Source: Sphaerobacteraceae bacterium
GTDB taxonomy: Bacteria; Chloroflexota; Chloroflexia; Thermomicrobiales; Thermomicrobiaceae
Direction of reading: 5' to 3'
Length of the DNA stretch: 40,884 nucleotides
NCBI GenBank assembly: GCA_007695115.1
Contig: REEK01000160.1
Coordinates: 1 to 40,884 of the forward strand
The notes beneath the pieces were generated by a model that was not told the origin of the DNA, did no database searches, and saw only the letters and a program-made list of their open reading frames with translations. The translations under genes and the position numbers were made by a program. Position 1 is the stretch's first letter. The number at the start of each line of letters is the position of its first letter. This document shows, piece after piece, positions 1 through 9,200 of the stretch.

Positions 1-1653
1 CTAGATAAAGAACACCACCATTGCCACGGTAACAATCGCAATTACGATCGCCAGAATCCGCGGGTTCTGCCACAGCGGTAGATCGTTGAGCTCTTCAGTC
101 TCCTGGTGCCAGTGCTCACGAGACCACATGAGCTCGCCAACATCCTCGGTCGCTGGCGCCGGAGTCATCAGGCTGACCCCGATATAGATCGTCGCACTCA
201 GCAAGAGCATGAGGCCGGTGGCATAGAGGAACTGCAGCGTGTAGAGCTCGAAGAGTTGTCCGGTCAGGAAGGCGACCAGGCCAACCGGGAAGCCGATCAA
301 CAAGGTGACGAATGCCGCCTGGCGAGTTCCTCTGGCCCAGAAAAGACCACCAAGGAAGATCACCACCACCGGCATCGTAATGTGCCCCAGGAACGCCTGG
401 AAGTATTCGACGATCGTGTCGAACTCGGTCAATACCGGCGCCCAGAGCGCGGCGATGATCATGAATACGCCGATCATTCCCCGGCTCATCAGCAACAGGG
501 CGCGATCGGTGAATTGTCGCTTGCGTGTCTTGATGAAATCGTTGACGACAAGGGATGACGCGCCGTTGAGTACCGAGTCGAGCGTCGACATGAGCGCAGC
601 CACCAGTGCGGCGAAGATCAACCCCCGGAGCCCGATCGGCATGAAGTCGAAGACCAGCGCCTGCCAGATCTGATCGGCCTCGGCGAGATCGGGATAGATC
701 TCCCGCCCCATCACGCCGGGCAGCACCAGCAGGAAGAGCAACGGAAGTTGCAGCGCACCGGCAAACAGCGCACCCCAGCGGCCGTGGTTGATGTCTCTGG
801 CGGCGAGCACTTTCTGGACCACGACATGGTTGGTTATCCAGTAGTAGAACCCGAGCCATAAGACCCCGGTGAAGATACCGGGCCAGGGCAGGAATTCATC
901 GTCCGAAGATGGCGCGACCGTAAACCCGTCTTCCGGTGCGGCATTGCGAACGGCATCCCAGGATCCGAGCTCGATGAACAGGGTCACGAAGATGATCAAC
1001 CCGGCAATGAGCAGCAGAACGCCCTGCACGGTATCGGTAATCATGACTGCTCTCAGTCCACCGAGAATCACGTAGGCACCGGCCAGAAGCGCCAGGATGG
1101 TGATCAGCGCCGAGAGGGGCATGTCTGGAAAGAGGAGTTGCAGCGTGATGGCTCCGGCGAAGAGCGCTCCGGCGCTGTCGATGAACATTGCCGTGAACAC
1201 AGAGAACCCGGAGAAGACATAGCGAGATCGCCGATCATATCTCTTTTCCAGGAACTCTGGCATCGTGTTGACTTTTGATCTGAGATAGAAGGGGAGAACG
1301 AATAGCGCGAAAAAGAGGAGGACGAGCGTAGCCATCCACTCGTAGTTCCAGACAGCGATGCCTTCTTCATATCCGGCACCGGCGATGCCGATGTAGGACG
1401 TGCCGGACATGTTGGCGGCCATCAGCCCGAAACCGATAAGCGGCCAGATTGCGATGCGACCACCGAGCAGGAAATCTTCGGCGCTCTTCTTGCCGCGACC
1501 GACCCAGAATCCGAGAAAGAGGATTCCGACGATGTAGAGGGCGACGATAACGTAATCGATCGTCGCCAGTTCGAACGTCGGCCCGTTATCGCCATTTGCC
1601 TGGGCAAGCAGGACAGGACCACTCAAAGCATCAACTAAGAGTTCATCACGCAT
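1..1653 (-). CDS. Sodium:solute symporter (SSS/SLC5 family)
   Basis: Integral membrane Na+-coupled transporter of the SGLT-like solute:sodium symporter family; the substrate cannot be read from sequence. The protein opens with a short soluble stretch and then about 13-14 hydrophobic helices. Recognisable family features are the first helix followed by GRGKKSAEDFLLGGR, the segment NMSGTSYIGIAGAGY with EWM, the middle motif WITNHVVVQKVLAARD and the late Na+-site helix AALMSTLDSVLNGASSL. The frame is open to 1704, but I choose the ATG at 1653 because an AGGA lies 8 nt before it; an ATG at 1671 is the alternative. The stop is the first codon of the window, so the gene is complete (about 550 residues). 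Downstream context is outside the window. Its upstream neighbour is the divergent MNT/HEPN module, which looks unrelated. Confidence 0.93.
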   Translation of the reverse strand: MRDELLVDALSGPVLLAQANGDNGPTFELATIDYVIVALYIVGILFLGFWVGRGKKSAEDFLLGGRIAIWPLIGFGLMAANMSGTSYIGIAGAGYEEGIAVWNYEWMATLVLLFFALFVLPFYLRSKVNTMPEFLEKRYDRRSRYVFSGFSVFTAMFIDSAGALFAGAITLQLLFPDMPLSALITILALLAGAYVILGGLRAVMITDTVQGVLLLIAGLIIFVTLFIELGSWDAVRNAAPEDGFTVAPSSDDEFLPWPGIFTGVLWLGFYYWITNHVVVQKVLAARDINHGRWGALFAGALQLPLLFLLVLPGVMGREIYPDLAEADQIWQALVFDFMPIGLRGLIFAALVAALMSTLDSVLNGASSLVVNDFIKTRKRQFTDRALLLMSRGMIGVFMIIAALWAPVLTEFDTIVEYFQAFLGHITMPVVVIFLGGLFWARGTRQAAFVTLLIGFPVGLVAFLTGQLFELYTLQFLYATGLMLLLSATIYIGVSLMTPAPATEDVGELMWSREHWHQETEELNDLPLWQNPRILAIVIAIVTVAMVVFFI

Positions 1654-1834
1654 AAAGTGAATCCTATGCATATCAAGCGGGTTTTCGTGAAGAGTGCATC
1701 GCACTGGTATGCTGGTTTAGCAAATTGTTTGCCGCCGACTGTGAACTCGTACAAGCGGCGCGTGATGCGACAACCAGGGCAAGAGCGATAGAATGAGCCT
1801 GATCCTGATTCACACTTTCCAGAGGATAGAGCTC

Positions 1835-2161
1835 ATGTCCAGTTCCGATCAGATGCCAGCGATCAGGCCAGACTTCCATGAGACGGTGATCCGGCTTCGT
1901 CGTCACCTGCCAGGGTTGCGTGAGCGATACGGGGTGACCGAGCTTGGCGTGTTTGGATCATTGCTCCATAAGCCGGCTAGTGAGGTGAATGACATCGACA
2001 TTCTGGTGTCGTTCGATGATCGTCCTGTGTCACTGTTCGATTTTGTTCGCCTGAAGAGCGAGCTTGCTGACATTCTCGGCACCGAGGTTGATCTGGTGGA
2101 AAAGAAGGCGCTCAAACCTGGAATTGGGGACCGCATCATTCAGGAGGTCAGATACCTGTGA
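1835..2161 (+). CDS. MNT-type nucleotidyltransferase (first of two)
   Basis: Small minimal nucleotidyltransferase of the polymerase-beta superfamily, the kind that partners with HEPN proteins and in characterised type VII toxin-antitoxin pairs inactivates the HEPN toxin by adding AMP. The active-site signature GS-x10-DxD is intact (GSLLHKPASEVNDIDI), followed by a later acidic strand EVDLVEK. I choose the ATG at 1835, which has AGAGGA 8 nt upstream; an in-frame ATG at 1793 would add 14 residues. The product is 108 residues, normal for the family. It is the first gene of a three-gene cluster with a second nucleotidyltransferase and a HEPN protein. GC content is lower than in the flanking core genes, which fits an acquired module. 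Function as antitoxin is inferred from family and neighbours. Confidence 0.85.
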   Translation: MSSSDQMPAIRPDFHETVIRLRRHLPGLRERYGVTELGVFGSLLHKPASEVNDIDILVSFDDRPVSLFDFVRLKSELADILGTEVDLVEKKALKPGIGDRIIQEVRYL

Positions 2162-2201
2162 CTGCGCCCAGAGATTATCGATTCGTATGTTCAGGGGGTA
2201 G

Positions 2202-2522
2202 ATGATGACATTCCCCGATGACAATTTGCTCCAGGAGATTATTGATCGCATCGTCGAGGCAATAGAGCCTGAACGCGTTATTCTGTTTGGATCGGCTTCC
2301 CGCGGAGAGATGACCCGAAACAGCGATATCGATTTGCTCGTGATCAAATCGAACGTTCATCGGGGCAAAGCCACGGATGCTATCTATCGCAACATACGCG
2401 GGTGTGGATACCCCGTCGATGTCATCGTGGCGCGTCCTGAGGATCTGCAGCAGTTTGGTGATTCACCTGCATTGGTGTTTTCGTCAGCAATCCGGAGTGG
2501 CCGGGAAGTGTATGCCGCGTGA
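2202..2522 (+). CDS. MNT-type nucleotidyltransferase (second of two)
   Basis: Second minimal nucleotidyltransferase, not a close copy of the first. It carries FGSASRGEMTRNSDIDLLV, an intact GS-x10-DxD catalytic signature, and a third acidic strand around PVDVIVA. Two adjacent ATG codons (2202 and 2205) follow CAGGGGG; 2205 has the better spacing. The product is about 105 residues. Its last 11 bases overlap the start of the HEPN gene, so the two are very probably translationally coupled, making this the likelier cognate partner of the HEPN protein, while the upstream paralogue sits 40 nt away. Expected activity is NMP transfer to the HEPN partner; this is family knowledge, not something visible here. 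Confidence 0.87.
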   Translation: MMTFPDDNLLQEIIDRIVEAIEPERVILFGSASRGEMTRNSDIDLLVIKSNVHRGKATDAIYRNIRGCGYPVDVIVARPEDLQQFGDSPALVFSSAIRSGREVYAA

Positions 2523-2913
2523 TCGATTCTCAGCGGATGATCCTCGGGAGTGGCTTCAGCGCGCCAGAAGCAATCTGGCTCAGGCGCGCAATGAACATCC
2601 TGACATTTACCTCGAGGATCTGTGTTTCCAGGCGCAACAGGCAGCGGAGAAGGCGCTCAAAGGAGTGATTCTGGGATACGGCCTTGAATTCCCCTATACA
2701 CACGATGTCGCTTACCTGATTTCCGTTCTCGAGCGCCACTTTGGACCAGTTCCGGCTGATCTGGAAGATGCTGCCGTGTTGACGAGATATGCCGTGGCCA
2801 CACGATATCCTGGCGTCATTGAGCCGGTTACAAGAGCTGAATATCTTGAGGTGCTGGAACTGGCTCAGCGAGTTGTTGTCTGGGCTGAACAGGCAGTGAA
2901 TGAGCACTCGTGA
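2512..2913 (+). CDS. HEPN domain protein (COG2250-like)
   Basis: 133-residue all-helical HEPN domain protein, the usual partner of MNT nucleotidyltransferases. Family features are the central helix QAQQAAEKALKG, the following EFPYTHDVAYLI and the C-terminal RYAVATRYPG with EYLEVLELA. I use the ATG at 2512, which overlaps the upstream nucleotidyltransferase gene by 11 nt and has GGAAG just before it; the longer open frame to 2377 runs through the neighbour and is not credible. Toxic HEPN ribonucleases carry an R-x4-6-H motif. I do not find one here, only RYAVATRYPG without histidine, so this member may be non-nucleolytic or use another site. The role could be toxin, RNA binding or a scaffold for the nucleotidyltransferases. 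Confidence 0.85.
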   Translation: MPRDRFSADDPREWLQRARSNLAQARNEHPDIYLEDLCFQAQQAAEKALKGVILGYGLEFPYTHDVAYLISVLERHFGPVPADLEDAAVLTRYAVATRYPGVIEPVTRAEYLEVLELAQRVVVWAEQAVNEHS

Positions 2914-2928
2914 GTCCTACTTCCCACT

Positions 2929-2957
2929 TTGACGCCTCGACGCACTGCCTCTAGGAT
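2929..2957 (+). promoter_or_regulatory. sigma70-like promoter for the addB-addA operon
   Basis: A -35 box TTGACG at 2929-2934 (5 of 6 to consensus) is followed after exactly 17 nt by a -10 box TAGGAT at 2952-2957 (4 of 6). It lies in the 80-nt gap between the HEPN stop and the AddB-like start, pointing right. Transcription would begin near 2964, leaving a leader of about 30 nt. It separates the repair operon from the MNT/HEPN module. Confidence 0.6.
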
Positions 2958-2993
2958 GATTCGAACGTCAACCACATCGAAGATCGGGCTGGA

Positions 2994-5900
2994 ATGATGC
3001 CAGGACACACCCCACCTCGCGTTCTGCTGGGCGATATCACCGCACTGGAGCGTGAACTCGAAACCGGAATTGCCGAGATTCGCGCGAGACAGCCCCTCGT
3101 TCCGGTGACGATTCTGATCGAAAACACCATGCTGCGTGACTACCTGCGGCAGCGCCTGGCGTTTTCGGCTTCCGGCCACATCAATCTGAAGATCGTTACC
3201 CCGGGACGTTTTGCCGATCAGTTCACGCGCCCGATGCTGGCTCGGACCAGACGCCCGATGCCGCAGTACGGTGACCGGATTCTGGCCAGATCTGTGGCCG
3301 AGAGTGGTGCCGGGGATTACTTCTCGCCGGTTGCCTACTCCAACGGTTTTGCCGAGACGTTGCGGGGGTTGATTCGTGAGTTCCACACCAGCGGGATCGA
3401 TCCCTCCAGCCTGGCGGGGGTGATCGATCAGTCGGGACCGAGCGAGACATCGAAGCTGGCCGACATCGCCAGCCTGTATCGTCGTTTCGAGGAGCGGCGG
3501 ACGTCGTTCTTCACCCCGGACGACATCGTAGCGGCGATCGATCAGGTGGACCTGGAGATGATCAGGCAGCGCACAACGTCGCCAGTCTTCATCTATGGGA
3601 TCTGGAACCCGACCGGCATTCAGCTGCGTCTCTTCGAGCACCTGATGCGGGCCGGAATCGAGCTACGGGTTCTGTTGCCAGAGACCGGGACCGATGTCGA
3701 TGAGGCCCATGCAACGTTCCGGGAGTGGCTGAACGACTTCGATGCCGAGATCGAGCATGTGGCGTCCGATGGAGATCCCGGCTCGGCACTGAACCATCTG
3801 CAGCGCACGCTGTTTACCGAGCCAGAAGCTGCCGCACCGGAGAATACACGGGTCAGATTGCTTTCGGCGCCAGATGCACCGCGTGAGGTGCGTGAGGCCG
3901 CCCGGACCTGCCTGATGTGGGTTGCCGAGGGGATTCCTTTTCATCAGATGGCCGTCGTCTACCGGCACAACGAGCCATATCGCACCCTGATCGATCAGAT
4001 TTTCCAGCGTGCCGGTATCGTGACCTACCTCCACTCCGGACGGCCGCTGATAACCGAGCCAGTCGGGCAGAGGCTGTCGGCGATCCTGAGCCTGATCGAT
4101 GCTGACCTGCCGAGGTCGACGGTCATGGAGTTCATCACCGAGACGATCCTGCCAGACGAAACCCGCCAGAAATACGACGACGAACAGCGGCCGATCCAGC
4201 CAGCGGTCTGGGATCAGATCACGCGTGAGGCGGGGATCGTTCAGGGGCTGGATCAGTGGACCCATCGGCTCGATCTGCTGAAGACCAGCAAGCAGGAGTT
4301 TCAGGATCCCGATGCTGAGCTGAGTGAGGATGATCCGCTGAAGCAGGAGCTGGAAGAGATCGAACGCTTGCGGCAATTCATTACCGATTTTGCCGGGATG
4401 CTGGAGAAGATGCCGGAAGAGGCGACCTGGACTCGTCACCTGGACGCGCTCCGTTCACTGGCAACGTCCTACATCGACGGGGTGGGCGTTCATCTGGAAG
4501 AGCTCAAGACGCTCGAATCGCTGGAAGAGATCGAACCGCGGGTCAGCTTCGAGCGATTCCGGGAGACGGTTCGTCACTGGCTGCTCCGAAAGAACAGTAT
4601 GGGAGACAGTGGGGACGACGAGAACGGATTGCCTCGTGGCCAGTTCGGGCGATCCGGGGTCAATGTCTTCGATATCGGCTCGTTGCGGCATGTCCGGTTC
4701 GATGCGGTGATCATGCTCGGAGCCGCCGAGCGGCAGTTTCCACCGCCACCGAGGCAGGATCCGCTGCTGCTCGATCGTGAGCGGAGCAATCTGAACCAGC
4801 TGGGGAACTGGCACCTGCCGTTGCGGTCCCGGCGTGCTGAAGAGGAATCGATGACGTTTGCGATGGCGGTTAGCTCCGCCCGGGAGCGCCTGCAGATCAG
4901 CTTTCCACGGAGTGAGGCCGGTTCGACGCGCAGTTATCTGCCGTCGCATTTCTTCCGGGCGGCGGCATCGGCACTGGCCGGTCGGAATGTCGATGCTGGC
5001 GAGATCGATTCGCTGGATCCAGCGTTGTTCACCCGAGTACCGGCCGGGAGTTTCCGGCCACCCGAGAATACGATTCCGCTCGATGCCCACGAGTACGACC
5101 GGATTCTGCTGGAGCGTGATCCCGCGCTCGGGGTGGAAGTCGTTGGAGCACATCGGCCGGGGATTCCACGAGGGAAGTTGGCCGAGGGTTCACGTCGATC
5201 GCGCGAACTCACCGTGTTTGATGGAAATCTCGACCCGGAATCTGCCCGGCAGATTGGCTGGACCGCTGGACGCGGCCGCCGGGCGATCTCCCCGAGCCGG
5301 TTGGAGACGTTCGCGACCTGTCCATTCCGCTTCTTCCTGCGCTACGTGTTGCGGCTGGAGCAGGTGGAGGAGCCGGAAGCGCTGGAGCGGATCGATGCCA
5401 TGCATCGGGGATCGCTGATCCACGAGATTCTGGAGCGCTTTCTGGCCGATCTGCGCGAACGGCGTGAGCGGCCTTCCGCATCGCTCCGTTCACGACATCT
5501 CCCGCGATTGAACGAGATTGCCCGGGAGTGCTGTGAGCGGATGGAATCGACCGGACTGGTCGGCTATCCCGTGTTGTGGGAGTACGACCAGATCGCGATC
5601 TTCGAGGATCTCGAGGAGTGGTATGACCGGGAAGCCGCTGATCTGGACAACACGGATCTGCAACCGGAGACGTTCGAGCTTCGGTTTGGCTGGGCACGCC
5701 GCAAGGGAGAGGGTGGGGAAGGTTCTCGCGATGAGCCGTACACCCTCAGATTTCCAGCGGGGGAGCTTAGCTTTCAGGGGCGTGTCGATCGGGTGGATGT
5801 GCGGCCGGATCGCTCTGCCTTCCGGGTGATCGACTACAAGACCGGGAGAGCAGGCTACTACCGGCCGAACACGTTCGGGGGTGGGCGATCGCTACAGCTG

Positions 5901-6242
5901 CCGATCTACCTGATGGCGACGTCTGACCTGCTCGGGATCGACTGGCAGACCAGCTCGGCACAGTATTCGTTCCCGACCCGCCGTGGCGAGTTCCAGCGGG
6001 TAGTGATGCAGGGTGAGTGGCTCAAGGAGAACCAGAAAGAACTGGTCGAACTGCTCAGCGGTATTTCCCAGGGAATCGAGCACGGGATCTTCCCACAGGT
6101 GCCGAAGATCGGGTACTCGGACAACTGCCGGTTCTGTGATTTCAAGGAGCTGTGTCCCGCGAATGTGGGGACGCTAGCTCAACGAAAGCGCACCGATCAA
6201 TCAGTATTCTGGCTACGACAGGTCATTGAGGCGGATCAGTAA
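2994..6242 (+). CDS. addB: AddB/RexB-like PD-(D/E)XK nuclease subunit with Fe-S cysteines
   Basis: Probable second subunit of an AddAB/RexAB-type recombination-repair nuclease that processes double-strand ends for RecA loading. The N-terminal two thirds resembles a UvrD-like fold that has lost its ATPase: no GxxGxGK[ST] Walker A is visible near the start. The C-terminal part is a RecB-type nuclease: SPSRLETFATCPFRFF near residues 766-781, the conserved histidine in HRGSLIHEILERF near 804-816, and the catalytic DYKTG near 947-951. Cys776 together with the triplet Cys1045, Cys1048 and Cys1054 (CRFCDFKELC) matches the four-cysteine iron-sulfur staple of AddB-type nucleases. At 1082 residues it is of normal length. 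The stop overlaps the next start (TAATG), so it is coupled to the helicase subunit. The start could be ATG 2994 or 2997. Confidence 0.88.
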   Translation: MMPGHTPPRVLLGDITALERELETGIAEIRARQPLVPVTILIENTMLRDYLRQRLAFSASGHINLKIVTPGRFADQFTRPMLARTRRPMPQYGDRILARSVAESGAGDYFSPVAYSNGFAETLRGLIREFHTSGIDPSSLAGVIDQSGPSETSKLADIASLYRRFEERRTSFFTPDDIVAAIDQVDLEMIRQRTTSPVFIYGIWNPTGIQLRLFEHLMRAGIELRVLLPETGTDVDEAHATFREWLNDFDAEIEHVASDGDPGSALNHLQRTLFTEPEAAAPENTRVRLLSAPDAPREVREAARTCLMWVAEGIPFHQMAVVYRHNEPYRTLIDQIFQRAGIVTYLHSGRPLITEPVGQRLSAILSLIDADLPRSTVMEFITETILPDETRQKYDDEQRPIQPAVWDQITREAGIVQGLDQWTHRLDLLKTSKQEFQDPDAELSEDDPLKQELEEIERLRQFITDFAGMLEKMPEEATWTRHLDALRSLATSYIDGVGVHLEELKTLESLEEIEPRVSFERFRETVRHWLLRKNSMGDSGDDENGLPRGQFGRSGVNVFDIGSLRHVRFDAVIMLGAAERQFPPPPRQDPLLLDRERSNLNQLGNWHLPLRSRRAEEESMTFAMAVSSARERLQISFPRSEAGSTRSYLPSHFFRAAASALAGRNVDAGEIDSLDPALFTRVPAGSFRPPENTIPLDAHEYDRILLERDPALGVEVVGAHRPGIPRGKLAEGSRRSRELTVFDGNLDPESARQIGWTAGRGRRAISPSRLETFATCPFRFFLRYVLRLEQVEEPEALERIDAMHRGSLIHEILERFLADLRERRERPSASLRSRHLPRLNEIARECCERMESTGLVGYPVLWEYDQIAIFEDLEEWYDREAADLDNTDLQPETFELRFGWARRKGEGGEGSRDEPYTLRFPAGELSFQGRVDRVDVRPDRSAFRVIDYKTGRAGYYRPNTFGGGRSLQLPIYLMATSDLLGIDWQTSSAQYSFPTRRGEFQRVVMQGEWLKENQKELVELLSGISQGIEHGIFPQVPKIGYSDNCRFCDFKELCPANVGTLAQRKRTDQSVFWLRQVIEADQ

Positions 6243-9200
6243 TGAGTATCAGCGAGACCCCGTTGGAGCCAATGGATCAGGCGATCCGTGATCGCATCCG
6301 TACCGAGATCGATCGCAACATGTGTGTGGAAGCGGGCGCCGGAACCGGCAAGACGACGATCATGGTTGCCCGTGTGGTGGAGATCATCCGGACCGGCCGG
6401 GCCACCATCGACAGCATGGTCATCATCACTTTCACGGAGAAGGCAGCGGCTGAGCTCTCCACCCGCGTTCGGGAAGCGCTGGAGAAAGCACTTCGCAATA
6501 CCGAAGATCCGCAGGAGCAGCAACGATTCGATGAAGCGTTGAAAGGTATCTACCGGGCACGGATCGAGACGATCCACGCCTTCGCTTCGAGCCTGCTGCG
6601 GGAACGGCCGGTGGAAGCGAAGCTGGATCCGAACTTCGATGTGCTGGATGTCCTGCGAGCAGACCTGAGCTTCGATGAGCAGTTCCGGACCTGGATCAAC
6701 GAATACCTCGGCGGAGAGCGCGAGGATCTGGACACCGGAGATTTCCGGAAGGCGCTCAACCGCGGTCTCGGTATCGGGGATCTGCGTCTGGTCTGCGATC
6801 TCGTGCATGGCCACCGGCATATGCTGCCGCTCAAGCTGCCAGCGGTCGCCGATCCCGACGTCTTTGCGTTCCGGTCCTTTCTACTCGATGAGGCGGATAC
6901 CTTGAGGGAGTTGTCTCATTCGGCGATCGACCGGAGCGACAAGGGACTGCTGCAGATCTACCGGGTGCTTGATTTCGCCGCACGGTGTGAGCGGGCTGGG
7001 GACGACCGGGAACGCCTGGAGCGGGTGATTCTGGCGGCGTCGGAAACGTCGTCAACGGCCGGCAACAAGAGCAACTGGGATCCTCCCGCCTATAACACCG
7101 AGCAGAAAGCGATTCGCAAGCAGATAAACGAGGAACTGAAGCAGATTCAGCAACAGCTGCGCTCCAGTGCGCTCTGCGCGATCATGCCGCTGGCACAGAC
7201 CTTTGCGCAGGAGTATGAGAATCGGCGCCGATCTGCCGGGCAGGCGGAGTTCGAGGACCTGCTGATCTGGGCCAGAAATCTCCTGCGGGATGAACTGCAT
7301 GTGCGGCGTGATTTCCAGCAGCGATTCACCTGCCTGATGGTCGACGAATTTCAGGATACCGACCCCCTGCAGGTGGAGATCGTGATGTTTCTGGCCAGTG
7401 ACGGCCAGGAAAGCAAGGACTGGACGACGCTGGCTCCGACCGCCGGCAAGCTCTTTCTGGTTGGTGATCCCAAGCAGTCGATCTACCGGTTTCGCCGGGC
7501 CGACATCTCAATCTATGAGCAGGTCAAGACCGATGTGATGGGAGACAGTGTCGAACTGATCCAGCAGAACTTCCGATCGGTACCGGAAGTCATCAGCTGG
7601 GTGAATGATGTGTTCAGCACGCTCATCGAGCGCGAGGAACGGATTCAACCGACCTATGTCGATCTCCAGGCTTTCGTGAAGTCGACCGGACAGCCAGCGC
7701 TGCCGGTGGTGGCCGTCAATAGTCTGGAGCCGGAAACGAAGGCCGATGACGTACGCCATGAGGAAGCCCGTCTGCTGGCCGGCACGATCAAGCTGGCGGT
7801 GGAAGAGGGATGGCCAGTACGGGATGGCTCTGACGGTGAGACTCGCCCGGCGACCTATGGTGATGTGGCAATCCTGCTCCCCAGGCGGACCGGACTGAAT
7901 CACTACGAGGATGTCTTCAGCGAGGCGGGAATTCCGTTCCGGCATGAGGGCGGCAAGGAGTTCTTCCAGCGTCAGGAGATCCGTGATCTGCGAGCCTGCC
8001 TGCGAGCGATCGACAACCCCGGCGATACGATGTCGATCGTTGCGGCGCTGCGCTCGGGCGCGTTCGGGTGTTCTGATCAGGATCTGTTCGATTGGCGGCA
8101 GGCACAGCGTGGCTTCGACTACCGGCACGTTCCCGAAGAGGAATCCGGGGTGGTGGCTGATGGTCTCCGGACGTTGTGTGCATTACATGATCAACGGATC
8201 AATCTGTCATTGCCGGAGATCGTGGAGCAGACGATCGAGCAGACAAGCCTGGTGGAGTTTGCTCTGACCCTGCCGAACGGCGGCGATCAGTCTGCGGCAA
8301 ACCTGCTGAAGATGGTCGATCAGGCCCGGGCGTTCTCATCGGCCAGTGGTGGCGGGTTGCGGGCGTTCGTCCGCTGGACGATCACCAGTTCGGAAACCCG
8401 TTCCGACGAATCCGATGCCGCCGTGGCCGAGTCAACGGATGACGTTGTGCGTTTGCTGACGATTCACGCAGCCAAAGGACTGGAGTTCCCCATCGTTGCG
8501 CTGGTTAACCTCAACTCGGATCAGGGGGGGCAGCGTGGAGCGCAGACGGTGCCGTTGCACTGGGAAAGCCGATTGGAACTCCGGATCGGCAGCAAGGACA
8601 ATCGGTACGAGACGCCGGGGTTCGAGGAGGCAGCTGCCTTCGAAGATCGGCACAGCGCCGCAGAGCGACTCAGGGTGCTGTATGTGGCGGCAACCCGGGC
8701 CGAGGACTATCTGATTCTGCCGGTGGCGGCCCAGCGCGAGAAAGCAAAGGGATTGCTGGCCAGTCTCCTTGGATTCCTGCCCGAGTTCGACGAGACGAGT
8801 CGTGGGAAGGATGTCAACGGGGTCCATGTGCTCGATTCGTTTCGGCTTCCACCCCTGGAGCGTGTTGGCGCCGTCCGGGAACCGTTGACGGATGAGTTGA
8901 TTGCCCGGGAGCAGACAGATCGAGAGACCTGGGCGGAGACGAGAGCGGACCTGCTGGAACGCGGAAATACCTCACGTCGGGTTGTCACGGCTAGCAGTCA
9001 GAAAGGCTGGGAGCGGATCGAAACCGTCGAGACTGGAGCCGAGGAGACGTCGGCCGATTCTCCGGTGGAGCGGAACATTGCATTGCAGATCGGTAATGCC
9101 CTTCACGGCGCGATGGAGCAGATCGATCTCCGGTTACATAGCTCCTTTGATGATACGGTCCGCGGGCTTGTCGATAGTGCTATGGATGAGGCCCGGATCT

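Noticed and set aside
1705-1834. GCAAA/TTTGC inverted repeat and a TTGTTT...TACAAG pair as promoter for the MNT module
   Set aside because: The spacing is 19 nt and the boxes match poorly; the inverted repeat is only 5 bp.
2377-2511. Longer start for the HEPN gene
   Set aside because: Would overlap most of the second nucleotidyltransferase gene, and the added residues have no HEPN character.
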